Origin: Lasiosphaeria ovina
Lineage: Eukaryota; Ascomycota; Sordariomycetes; Sordariales; Lasiosphaeriaceae
Length of the DNA stretch: 64,000 nt
Direction of reading: 5' to 3'
Assembly (NCBI GenBank): GCA_033439765.1
Contig: JAULSN010000004.1
Span: 2,056,001-2,120,000 of the forward strand
The position numbers were made by a program, and so were the translations under genes. Positions 10,301 through 20,624 of the stretch are shown here, piece after piece; position 1 is the stretch's first letter; each line of letters begins with the position of its first letter. The notes beneath the pieces are model-generated. The model did no database searches. It was not told the origin of the DNA and saw only the letters and a program-made list of their open reading frames with translations.

Positions 10301-11143
10301 AAACTCCAGAATTGGCGATGGCTCGGTCGTAGTGAGTAGAGGGGTCGGCGCTATTGGCACCGAAAAGAACAGCGCCTCTGGAGTCGGCCTAAAACTAACC
10401 GTGCCCGACGGGCCATTCCGTGCGGGAAGGTTCCAAAATGAAAATGTGGCCTCCAAGCTGTCTGGGTCCTTTTCTGCGCCATCCTCGGATTCTCCTTCGC
10501 TTCGTGCCGAGGACACGGGTGACGGCAAGAGAGAGAGCGGGCCGGGAAGATTGAGTTTCAGGCCCTCTGGACTCTTTATCGAGCTTTCTTTCATGAAACT
10601 ACCATCCAACGAAGGATCCAAGAAGAAGAAAGGCGGGTTCGGAGAGCGTGAGTTTGCTAGGTTTGCTGGGTTTGCTGGGTTTGCTGGGGCTGTTCCGGTA
10701 GACTGCTCGATGCCTTGTCTCGGTCGGAGTGGACCCGGATATGTCGGGCGGTCCGAAGCCGAGGCTACTGGGACCGCCGGGACGGGAGGCGGTCTCCGTG
10801 ATGCCGGATCCGGGCGGGGAGGAGGGATCCACGAGTATCGGGCCGTTGTCCTCTCGCCAGGCTGCCCGGACCCCTTCTGGGCAGGAGCTGCACGGTTCTG
10901 ACTTGCTTTTGGCACACTGAGCTGAGCCTTTGGTGGTGCTTCCTGCACTGGCGGGCCCTGTTTCTGGACAAAGGGCCATGGCGACACTGGCGACACCTCT
11001 GCTGCGGGTGGTGGTTGCTTTGCAGACGGCTGACGAGCATCTCCCGCTCCCTCCCCTCTCCCATTTCCTCCTCCCGCACCACCACCGCCACCACCACCAC
11101 CTCCTCCTCCTCCTCCTCGTTGGAGGGTCGACGACGGGTTCAT
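7346..11143 (-). CDS. large low-complexity protein with four C-terminal membrane segments (fungal, unnamed)
   Basis: I do not recognise a named family. The single open frame runs from the first ATG at 11143 and gives 1265 residues; the frame extends 14 codons upstream only from a TTG. The order is a poly-Gly run, then about 1000 residues rich in Pro, Ser, Gln and Ala: an AP/APAP tract from the GGAGCT repeat, PPAEDV-type repeats, and a Q/P/Y stretch of YPQQ and QPQP units. A threefold NPSRQTTGGF unit follows. The C-terminus has hydrophobic helices near residues 1076-1096, 1117-1137, 1150-1170 and 1180-1203, then a Ser-rich tail. A membrane anchor with a long disordered cytosolic arm is the best reading. 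A TTTGTCAG|C acceptor-like site about 40 bp upstream of the ATG suggests a 5' UTR intron or a short missed first exon. Divergent from the forkhead gene. Confidence 0.75.
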   Translation of the reverse strand: MNPSSTLQRGGGGGGGGGGGGGAGGGNGRGEGAGDARQPSAKQPPPAAEVSPVSPWPFVQKQGPPVQEAPPKAQLSVPKASQNRAAPAQKGSGQPGERTTARYSWIPPPRPDPASRRPPPVPAVPVASASDRPTYPGPLRPRQGIEQSTGTAPANPANPANLANSRSPNPPFFFLDPSLDGSFMKESSIKSPEGLKLNLPGPLSLLPSPVSSARSEGESEDGAEKDPDSLEATFSFWNLPARNGPSGTVSFRPTPEALFFSVPIAPTPLLTTTEPSPILEFRPQPVGDLPRPLAARPPPTAEPPSPVEDLPLLSASRYQPPENLHPPVTYRPQRVASPDPEPSPAPAPAPAPAPAPAPAPASAPAPAPAPVLAPAPAPAPPLPNPDAPASNKALPPPEKSRRKPAPAPPPPTISIPPPAEDISSPAEDVSPADNDVPPPADDDSPPAEDVPSPTEDVPPPAEDVPILVENSPPLAKDGPSRVKSRIPTPIRPATPYRRAATPVPPPTTPLPVPPTPDPFRDPSRAPHSRPITPTPPTPPPTTALPPPPVPGLARSATPPRKPVAPTRPPPPPAIPAQPVEDPFRPVPPQRKPVGAPHARYMPQQNPVDPTIAFPFANQPQRTDVVQHRVSARSYSRPVPPGQYSEVPDVPKLPPPAAFMVPPNQNPFQQYSSEGVQDPNYMVQQAYSRSPPRRPRRKDVARANTTASQESQGGNRNPQSPPRRKMPPNTQNTTFPFSDLVPGRGTAIPTWDRNRTYPQPQAPPQSQQYSQPQPYPQQQQYPQQQPYHPPQLYSQQQPYRQPQQYPQLQPYPQSQPYPQQSYPQPPIPSFQGPVSSNPVSARDAALSQNQAPSSFPSADTIIPDTVDRSSSVYRQSVYRQSTSPPKVQAPKGSPPDESLAKEPVPDSSAPSAPQEPATRGSPPRKSPPKPPPPRGSPPRPAPPQGSPLQSLPLKSALRSSPPRSSPPVPEVKHSPSNSADSSATAVSTQPLLAQSRQDNGFSNPSRQTTGGFSNPSRQTTGGFSNPSRQTTNLGSVSRPNSDYFSEKRQRRSRLDSRTLYMNMLLALEKIPRLHNILVSFFTWILLIGFIVMTGSFMSGPLDPSEDSTLGSAANASTLVVGTVSMGMGLLGVGWLAFRWRKNYVWLLNKLYLPLVLNSLAGFIATFVSIYAQQGGEWHMQAIITISVEAFVLVTSSVLFCVYNFWFSVRVGAKSSSSSSSARYQDTSYFSTGDGVGGGGGSLSRKSLAHRVYSVRKAPSLAPGSVV
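10005..10120. repeat. GGAGCT hexanucleotide tandem repeat inside a coding region
   Basis: About 18 near-perfect units. On the minus strand it encodes the alternating Ala-Pro tract of the large membrane protein. The array is six-periodic, so length changes keep the frame. Confidence 0.9.
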
Positions 11144-12914
11144 GTGGAGGCTGTTTGCCGAGGCCTCGAGCGCGCTCGCTGACAAAGAGCGGGAACGAAG
11201 ATCTCAACAGCCCCCTACCTTGGGCGATGGGTCGGCAGGCAAGAGTCGCAAAGGACAGAAACGAAGCAGTCCGGACGGCCGCAGGCACAATATAACACAG
11301 ATCAGCAACAAGAACAAACAGGGCCCAAACAAACGACAGGCGCAGAAACCGCCAAATCGGCCCCCGTAGCCATGGCTCCGGGCCGGGTCAGAAACACCAT
11401 CCGGCCCTGTGTGAGTGACCCTGGTGGGCAACTTTTTGTTCACGAAGGAAGCAGGACAGAGCCAGAGGACAGCAAAAACACGGGCCAGAAGCACGCAGCA
11501 GGCGCACAGCAATAGAAACAAACGGCTGCGTGGCCGAGATGCCCAACTGTCGGCGGGCGGCCTGCCCTGGGCCGGGTACGAAACACAACGCCGATCGTCT
11601 TCGCGGGCGGCGCAGACGCGGCCCCGGCCATGGACGCTGGTCAACAGTGATTACCTGATAGCGTTGAGCCGCAGTGTTTGAAACCTTTTCAACCGGCGCA
11701 GACCCAACCCATCTTGACATGGTCTTTAGTGCTGGTCAAGGCGATCCCGTCTTCGCAACTTCTGCCTCTGCTCTTTGAAGCAGCGATACTCGTTACCAGC
11801 CAACACATGAACATGCATAGGCAGACTTAGCCCAGCCAAGCCAGGTCCAGGCTCATGAAGAGAAGAGTTGGCTCCAATTGATCGGATGAAGGACAAAAGA
11901 CGAAAGAGAAACAAAGCTTTGTTAGGCCTTCATTGACCATTTACCATTGACCATGGCCATTGACTATCGTCTGTCGAGCGTCGTGCATCGTGTATCGGTC
12001 TCTCTCTGTTGCTCCTTTTCTCACCCCAACTTCCCTCCCTTTTCGTTCTCTGCCTCTGCGAGAAATGGGCATTTGGAGGAAATAGAAGACGACAACCAAA
12101 TGCCCGTCGTTGCGCGCGCGGTAAGAGTCAAATACGACGGCCACCTTTACCTAGCCAGAGAGAAAGAAAATTGAGTTCCACCTAGGCAGCTAGACTCGAC
12201 GGTGACTCGGGGTTTCCCAAGAGCCAAATGGTGGACGCAGCAGCAGCAGCAGCAGCAGCAGCGATGCAATGACAAGACGGCGGTAAAAGGATGGAGACAG
12301 TGAACTTGCAGGTTCAGGTTGAACGGGAATGGAAGGATGCACGCAATATGCAACTGCCCTTTCCCTGCATTATTGTAACGGAGTGGAGCACCTGCTGCTT
12401 CCAAGACTCCAACGAGTCCAATGGCTGTCGCCGCCGGTTGTCTGTCGAGGAGAGGAAGTCGTCGCCCAGCACCGCATCCAGGCGCATCGCACCTGCCCGC
12501 CAGCCAACTGCCTGCTCGTTCACAGTGAGGAAAGGTCCAGACTCCACAGTCACGGGTGGATGCCACAGCGCAGCGGATGCCGCAGCCAGAGACAAAACCC
12601 CATCCCAACCAACCAGGCTCGAACCTGCCAGGCTGGGGTAGAGACAGTGCGGGGCTACGGAGCTTTGTGGCCAACCAGCGTCTGCGCCTGCAGCGAGCCA
12701 TCAAAAATTGGGCTCTGCGCTAGTGGGCCCCGTTCACGGTTCAGGTAGGCGCATTCGGGCTTCCTGGTTTGTGACCGCCTGAATTGGGAAGTGTTGATCT
12801 TCACGTTCTGCCTTCCCATCGCAACCGTCAACCTCCTGCCAGAGGTCGCGCCCCTCCCCCCAGGCCTGTCGCCGCTTGACGAAGGAGCTTGCAGTGCGCC
12901 GTGAGCAGCAAGCG
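11144..12914. promoter_or_regulatory. divergent promoter region between the large membrane gene and the forkhead gene
   Basis: 1.77 kb with no supported gene. It has a (CAG) run at 12238-12262 that is not in a plausible coding frame. Two short related segments sit near 11380 and 11570, both containing GGGCCGGGT followed by GAAACAC. A possible minus-strand 5' UTR intron (donor near 11220, acceptor near 11185) lies next to the left gene. CT-rich sequence precedes the forkhead start. Confidence 0.4.
12238..12262. repeat. CAG trinucleotide run
   Basis: About eight CAG units in non-coding sequence upstream of the forkhead gene. Confidence 0.85.
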
Positions 12915-15331
12915 ATGAGCTCGTCCGTGCTCGACGGCGCTGGCGCCCAGTCGCCGGCGCCGCCTGCCTTTTCTCCCCTTACAGACCCTGCCGACCCTGG
13001 GAATCGCGAACCTTCCGAGGTTAATCTGCCACTTCTTGACGACCAAGCTCCATCCCCGGCCCAGACTCAGACTTTTGGCCTGACTTCGGCCGACGCCCTC
13101 GCCTCGCGGTTCCCAGCATCAGCATCTTCTGCTGCCAACGGCGTTAACGGTGTAGCCATGGATGGCAGCAATGGCTATGGCTTTGGCCACCCCTCAATGG
13201 ACTTTGAGATCTACCAGCAGCAGACCACTCAGCTGCTCATGACGCTTGCCCACATCTCGCAGCAGCAGGGTCAACAGCCCATCGTGCCGCTCCCGCCATC
13301 AACCGTCCGTCCCTCGCAGGTCACGCTGCCCTACAACAGCTCTACCGCTCTCCCCGGCAGCTCCCTATCGCATGCCAACGATGCTGGCCAGATATATCCC
13401 GCCCAGGGCTCTGAGCCTTCCCTGCAATCTTTTGCCAAGATTGAGTTTGCCGACAGTACCTTTCAGATGACCACGTACGCCGTCATCATCGGGCGTGACC
13501 AGCGGGCGTTGGAACAGGCCAGGAGAGACGAGCGTCGCAATGGCGAGTACCAGCGCAGGGTGGACGAGCACGCGGCCCAGGGCCTTCCGCCCCCTTCTCC
13601 CCCGTCGCAGGATCGAGGCAAATACAGCAAGTCGTACGTCAGCGAGGAGGGTGGAATGCTGGGGCCCGAGTCGGATGGCGAGCCCGACCCGCGCCCATCC
13701 AAGAGATTGAAGACAAGTGGTGCTGGCTCCGGGTCGGGCGAGTCGCATGCACTCGCCCAAGAAGCGGCCGCCCCCGCCGTAGAGCAAGCCGCGCAGGACG
13801 ACACAAACCTTATTGTCGAGAGGCAGTACATATCCCACACTCCAGGGGCAGCAGCTGTTAATCTCAGCGCTCTCCGGCCCTCGCCTTACCATGTGCCATT
13901 TATCGGGATCCACTCGCCGGGGCCGAATATCGCAAGTAGGACCAAGGGTATCTCCCGAGAGCACTTGAAAATCCAGTTTAACCAGGCGACCAACGTTTTC
14001 GAGGCAATTCCTCTGCATAAAAACGGCTTCTTCTACGAAGACGTCCACTACAAAGAGGACAAGGTTGTGCTGAAAAGCGGTTGCCATCTTCAAATCAAGG
14101 ATGTTGATTTCGTCTTCATTATCAACGGCGTTCCTCGCGGCAAGACGGGTGCCGAGAGAGAGGTCTTGGAAGACGAAACCGCGTCCAAAGATGGAGCCGC
14201 ATCCAGCCGAAAGTACTCGGAAGGCGGAAAGGAGATGAGTTTCGAGTTTGAGAGCTCGCGCAACGCCGACAGGCGGAGCACCAGCGTCGAGGATGTCCCG
14301 GTCCCGGTTGCCAACGAAGAAAGCCAAAGCGACTTGTCCGAACAGGACGAGGATCTCGAGCAGGACGACGACGACGACGGCGACGATAGTACCGGCGACA
14401 ACGAAGTCAGGGAGACTGTGGAACGAGATCCTGGAGAGATGCAGTCCATCAAACCAGAAGCGGGGGCTGGGCACTTTGGCCACTTAGAGTTTCCGCCAAT
14501 GCCACCCAAGAAACGAGGGCCAGGGAGACCGCCCAAGAATGGTATTATGTCCAAGAGAGAAGAGAGGCTGCGCAAGAAGGCTGCCATGGAGTTGGCCAAG
14601 AAGACGATGCCGCAACCGCCCGCAGGAGAGCCGCCCGTCAAGAGGAAGGTCGGTCGGCCTCGCAAACACCCCCTGCCTGAGGACGCCTCCCAAGAAAGGC
14701 CCGAGAAACGCAAATACAAGCCGCGTAAGATCAAGAGCGGCGAAGAGGGCGGGGACATGTCCGATGTGGAAAAGATGGTCAAGGAAAAGAGACGAGAAAA
14801 ACCAAAGACTCCGCCGCTTGAGCTGAGGAGAGAAGACTATACCGAGGACCGGCTACAAAAACCGAACAAGAACTACGGCGTCCTGATAGACGAGGTCTTG
14901 ACTGCCGCACCTGACGGGCTTACGCTAAAGCAGATTTACAAGAGGATTCAGATGAAATATCCCTTCTACTACTTTACGGTTGACACGAAAGGGTGGGAGA
15001 GCAGTGTTCGGCATAATCTCATCGGCAATGACGCGTTCAAGAAGAATGAGGAGACCCATCTCTGGAGCAGGGTGCCTGGCATAGACATCGACGCTGGCAA
15101 AAAACGCAAGGCAGCCTCGCCCGACCAGACGACATCTTTGCACGGCTTTGGTCAACACTATTCAGCGGCTCCGGCCCCACATCCGGCCATGTTCCACGGC
15201 GGGCACGGGTCATCGCAAAGCCCCGGCTCGATGCCCCCACGGCCGGCCTTTTCACCTAGCCACAGCCAGCCTGGCATTGGCACACAGCCGCACCAGCACC
15301 ATCTCAACCTCCAGCACACCGAAGTCCACGC

Positions 15332-15365
<34 letters not shown>

Positions 15366-16436
15366 CTCCGTCATGCATACCCGAATCCTCCTCAGGGGTC
15401 TTTGCCCGCCCAAGCCCCTGGGCACGGAGCGCCACCAAGTGCGGCACGCTCCCAGCCGACACCGTCGCAATTAATATCATACTCTTCGCCATACGCAACA
15501 AAGCCTCCGCCAGTGGTTGGGGGGCAACCTATTGCCCCTCTACGTAATATGGCAATGCAGCCCACCCAGCCTCCCAACGGGGTAAGCCCATTCAATGGCT
15601 TGCCCCGGGTCGCTGCACTACCCCAAACCTCAGGAACCCCTGGAACCCCTATTACCAGACACCCTCAGCCGCAACAGCCAACCCCCAACACACTGCCTCT
15701 CCAGCCAGCCGTACACCCAGACCTCTTCAAATATGTAATCGAGTTCAAGGGATTAGTTGCCGGGATGCTAGCCAAAAGGACGACGGCGGGCGAGGCCGTC
15801 GCCATGTCCGTGGTCAATCGAGGTCTGGGCTTGGCGGCAAAGACCATGGTCCCCGGCGACGAGGGGCTAGAGAAAACCATACTTGGTGTCTTTAATCACA
15901 GCGGGAAGAAGCTCGGCGTGAATCAGTTCCTCCATCCACAACTGGTTCAGGCGCTTCTAGCCTTCAAGCATTCTATGATAAAGACACTGGAGCCAAGCGT
16001 AGGCCCTCTCTGGGCAGAACGCCTGATACTGTCAGCCGTGGACCGTGTACTAGGCTTTACAGACAAGAGCACCGTCCCAGGCACCGAGGCCGAGAAGAAG
16101 CAATTGGAGAGTGCAGAAAGTGCCCTCATCATTGCCATCAAGAAGGTCGTAAGCGAACACCAGAAGTTGATGGCTACTAATCCCGCACCGCCGCCCGCAC
16201 CAGCTTCAGCTCCAGCTCCAGCCCCAGCACCTTCACCTTCACCGGCACCAGCCCCTGCGCCGGTACTTGCACCTGCACCGCCACGTGCACCTGCACCTGC
16301 ACCTCCACCTGCACTGGCACCAGCTCCGACACCAGCTCTGGCACCTGCACCTGCACCAGTACCTATGTCCGCACCTATGCAGGCACCTTTATCTGCGCCC
16401 GCCCCTGCCCCCGCCCCCGCTGGGGCTCCTCGGTAA
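12915..16436 (+). CDS. FHA-forkhead transcription factor (Fhl1/Fkh type)
   Basis: Nuclear DNA-binding regulator. An uninterrupted frame of 1173 residues runs from the first ATG at 12915; the frame upstream has only a TTG. Visible parts are: first FHA strands FAKIEFADSTF...VIIGRDQ (about 172-195), a long charged insertion, then the rest of the FHA domain with GISREHLKIQFN (about 329-405). An acidic run follows, then two AT-hooks, KKRGPGRPPK near 532 and KRKVGRPRK near 576. The forkhead winged helix (about 649-725) has recognition-helix sequence SVRHNLIGNDAF. A Q run near 810, a conserved-looking helical block (VHPDLFKYVIEFKGLVAGML, about 935-1080) and an Ala/Pro tail from about 1092 complete it. 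FHA before forkhead fits both yeast Fhl1 (ribosomal protein genes) and Fkh1/2 (cell cycle). The non-canonical helix 1, KPNKNYGVLID, and the split FHA make me lean to Fhl1. No intron is needed. Confidence 0.88.
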
Positions 16437-17288
16437 CCACAGTCTGGGAGCACTGACATCAACATCGATATCATTAATAGAAACTGTCCGGCCAGGCTGT
16501 CGGGCGATTCGTGTCTAGCACCAAGCAATGTAAGCGGTATTTTTGGGTGGGTTTGGCTCTATGCAGCGAACTAGCGGTTGAAGAAGAGAGGTGCATTCCT
16601 TGCTTGTAATGATGAATATTCGGCTCGGAACGAAGCCCACGAGCTTAGAACGATTATGAGAAACGTCTATTTAGCTATTTATCAACATCAAAATATTACA
16701 TAGATGCGCCTACGCATTTCTATCCACCCTATTGTTATTTTTTCTCGAGACTGAGTCTTTCCTAGATGGCTGGGGCGCTTTGCTGCTAATCAGTCGTCCA
16801 CTCATTTCCTTTTGGTTTTTTCTTCCCCTTTTTACCCATCCGAAACATGATTTTGTGTCTACAATTCTGTTTGCCTTTAAAATGAAACCTTGAGAGGGCA
16901 GCAAAATAGTAAATTTTATTCTTTCGGGTTTTTCTTGCTTTGCGTCTTCTAGTAGAAAAAAAGAGAGAAGTCCGGATTTGCTCGGTTAAGACAGACCTTT
17001 GGGTACCTTACCTACCTTACCTACCTGAGCTATCCAACCTCAGGCAGTAAATGCCCCATTTTGTGTTGTGGTTGTTTGAGCTCTATTTGTCTATTTAATG
17101 AGCTAATTACATGCGGCAACGTCTAATGAGAAGCAAGGAGTGCGGTTCATAGAGTTATAATATAGCAGAAGTCGCTAACAGAGAATGAACAAGCCTCTCT
17201 CATCATGGGAATCGCATCCTACGTCCTTGTTTCTCTAAATACCCGCCGCCGCCCGTGTTGCCTCCGGCCCTCTAGTCCCTGGCCGTGA
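16437..17288. other. convergent 3' spacer
   Basis: A/T-richer than the coding sequence around it. It holds the likely 3' UTR of the forkhead gene and the distal end of the NCS1 pseudogene. A TACCTTACCTACC-type repeat lies at 17004-17026. No gene is seen. Confidence 0.5.
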
Positions 17289-19033
17289 TCACCGCTTCAG
17301 AAAGCGGTACTCGAGCCACCGCGCGGGCACGTACACGACCAAGGTGAACACAAAGGCCAGCTCGTTGCCCAGGTCGCCGCCGTGCTTGGGGTCGCCAATC
17401 AGAGCGGCCAGCGCGCCCACATAGCCCTCCCTCGGAGATGCCGGCCACCGAGGCGCCGACGCCAGCGGCGAACGCCAGGCCACCGGCGAGGCCCACGGGC
17501 ATCAGGCTGGGCGTGTTCCAGGCCTCGAGGTCGTAGTGCTGGTAGCTGCCGCGGCGGAAGACGTAGTGCTCGCAGAAGATGATGATGAAAAAGGACGTGA
17601 CCCAGTATCCGAGCAGGGACAGGAAGTTCTCGAGGAAGCCGATGAACTTGTCGCGGCTGACGAGCGACAGCAGCACGACGGCGACGAACATGAGCGACGT
17701 CCAGAAGAAGCGCGGCACGACGCCCAGCGGCCGGCCCATCTGCTGCATCGAGAGGCTAGCGCTATAGATAGACACGGCGTTGGTCGCGATGCCCGACAGC
17801 GCCAGCAGCACGAGCAGCAGCTTGGCGAACCCCGTCGGCCGGATCGCCGCCTGCACAAGGAACCCGATGCCCTTTGCGTAGGCCGCTTCTCATCGCGGGT
17901 GGTTGTGCAGCGCCGACGCGACGACCGCGCCGAGACACATTCCGAAAACCGTCGGGAGGCCTTTTTTGGGGGGTTGGTCAGCGAAAACAGCAAGACAATG
18001 GGACAAGAGGTAAAGGGTATGTGTACATATGCCCAGGGTGGTCAAGACAAAGACTTTGAGGCTCGACGTGTCGACGGGATACTCGAGGTAGTAGTCGGCG
18101 ACGATGGAGCTCCACGAGGCCGACGAGCCGTAGACGACGGAGAACAAGCTGAGGGCAGCGGCCGAGAGCGCGGGACCCTGGAGCTCGGTGTCGGCGGCCA
18201 TGTCGGCGAAGCGGCCCGTCTCGGCGTACATGACGACGAAGACGACGACCAGCAGCAGGCCGGCGAACTTCTCGTACTGGAAGACGGCTTTGAGGCCGAC
18301 AAAGGACACGACGAAGCCCAGCACCGACGCGATGACGACGCCGAGCGCCAAGCCCACACCGCCGTCCGACACGGCCGACAGCGCCAGCCCGCCCGTGATG
18401 GACCCGACGGCCGACCAGCCGACCTGCTCGACGACGTTGAGCGCCGCGATGAGCTTGGACGGCCACCAGCCCATCGAATAGCGCGAGATGGACACCTGGC
18501 GGAGCCCCGTCTTGGGGCCCATGGTGGCACACCAGCCCTGCTCGGCGATAGGGGTTTAGCGAGTCATCTTGGGTGGCGCATTGCATTTTTCCTGCGTCTT
18601 CAAAACTCACAGTGACGGCGCTCCCGACGAGGGTGCCAAAGACGATGATGACCAGGGTCCGCCGCAGGTCGAGGCCCATCTCCATACCCAAAAACCCGAT
18701 GGCGAAGCAGCCCAAATTGAGGGTCGAGCTCATCCACAGTAGGAACATGACGGCCTAGTTGTGCCAGCTCGCGAAGCTGGGGTCGCGGTCCTCGGCCCGC
18801 TTGCGGTCGACGGCGTGCGCCTCGACGCCGAGCTTGGCGTCCAGGACGGCCTCGTAGCGGCGCAGCTTGGCCAGGATCCCCTCGGGTCGTGTTTTTGTTG
18901 ATGCTGCTGCTGCTGCTGCTTTTGCTACCGCTACAGCCGGCCCATTGCTTGGCGAGCTGTCGGAGGTGGTGGTGAGGGCTTCGCCATCGGCGCCCTCGAT
19001 CTTGGCTTCCTCGTCGAGGTGAGACTGGCCCAT
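17289..19033 (-). pseudogene. NCS1-family nucleobase:cation symporter (purine-cytosine permease-like), apparently disabled
   Basis: Conceptual reading from ATG 19033 to stop 17289 follows a Fcy2-type permease. It has an N-terminal cytosolic region (MGQSHLDEEAK, an Ala run, ILAKLRRYEAVLD), then FLLWMSSTLNLGCFAIGFLG, a 73-bp intron (18538-18610) and MGPKTGLRQVSISRYSMGWW. More helices, a 66-bp intron (17961-18026, branch CTGAC) and NAVSIYSASLSMQQ follow, up to the end YRFLKR. Three lesions break it. (1) TAG at 18755-18757 between SWHN and AVMFLLW. (2) In-frame TGA at 17890-17892 between HNHPR and EAAYAKGIG, where Trp would fit. (3) An extra base in a G-run around 17424-17432, after which the family-like ending YVGALAALIGD lies in another frame. 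The two stops are each one transition from a sense codon. Either a recent pseudogene or, less likely, several sequence errors. Confidence 0.82.
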
Positions 19034-20624
19034 GTTTTGTTTGTCGAAGCTTTTGCTATGGAGGGTCTTTGGACGCTGCAAGAGGGAGACTAGGTAGCGG
19101 TGAAGGGTCAAGAAGAAAAAGGGATGGGAAAGGGGGCGGGAGATGGCTGCCGCCAGGGGTACAAGCCAGAGGAGGACGAAGGCGGCTGGTTATGAGTACC
19201 AACTTATTCCCCGAGCCACGTCTTGTTCACAACGTCTTGTTCACACCGTCCAGTCTAGGGCAAGGTATCACCATGTCGCGTCAGATGTCCGAGTGAGTCA
19301 GGCGCTGTGTTTCGAGATGTTGTTGTCCCTCTAGAGAACCCAGCTATTTGTCTGTACAGCCCGCGGTGGCCACGGCAAGTGGGAGGCGGAGCCGAGCCTC
19401 AGTCTGTCCTCCTTGCATCTTTTCCCTCCCTCTATTAGAGGGCCCTTGACTTCAGGTTGCCTGTCTAAGTACCCATTCTATGCCATTGATGGGGAGAGGG
19501 AAAAGAGTGACTGGGAGACGAGTCCATGGAAGCAGACATACTCCACGGCTCGTTGCCCACTGTCCAAAAGCCATGCATGCCCGGGATAATTACGGTCCAA
19601 GTATCCGCACAATTGGCGCGTGTTGCTTGCTGGGCAGAGCTGCCCGTCTTTATTGAGTGTCCATCTCTGTTTGCGGTGCAAGACTCAAGGGGAAGAACGA
19701 CCCGAGCAGCTAGCCTGGGCGCCTGAGCTGGGTGCACTTTCCAAGCTGGTAGTCTGACATGTCAGGAGTAGAGTTCGGCTTGATGGGGTCGTACGATGCC
19801 AACGATGGCATCTCGGGCGGCTAGGTGAGGAAGGAGCACCTTGGCCAACAAACACCATCTAGGGGCAACTGCGAACGGGGTACTAGTACCGTATCAACTA
19901 CAGAGCATGTATCCATTGTACAATGCTGGATGCTGTGCAACTTTGCACGATGGATGCATAGCTCCCGTCCTCTGTAAATTTGGCACAGATTTTTCGGAGT
20001 ATTTCCATTTCGCTGCTGCGAGCCGTGCCTGTCCGACTACCAATCTCAGATTGCCCTCAGCTGACACTGGCAGTTGACGGCAGCATATTTCTGACGTTCG
20101 CTGGCAACAATAACACCGCCTAAAGGTAAACACGTCGTCAACAAACGGGACGTCGGACCAAGCTTTTGAGCAGACGTCGGGTTAGGGGGCTGGTCTGGGC
20201 TAGTCGCGGGGCCTCTGGGCCTCGGATTGTGCGCTAGAGGTCTCGCATTCAATTCGCCCCCTCCCGTCCCGTCAAAACGTCTCTTTCGGGAAAGACAAGC
20301 GTGCGCCCTTCCATTCATTTATCCATCCATTCAATTCGAGCCCCGCTACGGTGACAGTCCGACAGAAGGAGCCGAGGCAACATGTCATGTCGGGGGCATA
20401 TCAGAGCCGTCTGATCCGTAATGTACCTGTTACTATTATATGCCTTTCCGAGAGGGAGGACGAACATCTCACGAGAGCTTTGCCAACCCGTTGATCTCCT
20501 TCCTGTACAAAGTGTCCGTATCGCGCCTCGCTCAGAAGTACCCGCATCTCACACGACGGCGTCTCACAGCGGCGGCCTGACATCTCACCGACAAAGACTA
20601 CAGACTGCCTAATACACTCGAGCC
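19034..20624. promoter_or_regulatory. divergent spacer between the NCS1 pseudogene and the GST-like gene
   Basis: 1.6 kb. I see no gene or complete RNA. A weak T-arm-like string near 20238-20262 does not extend to a tRNA cloverleaf. It probably contains both promoters. Confidence 0.45.

Noticed and set aside
20160..20265. Weak tRNA-like pattern ending in GGTCTCGCATTCAATTCG
   Set aside because: The T-loop is not canonical and the acceptor stem does not pair.
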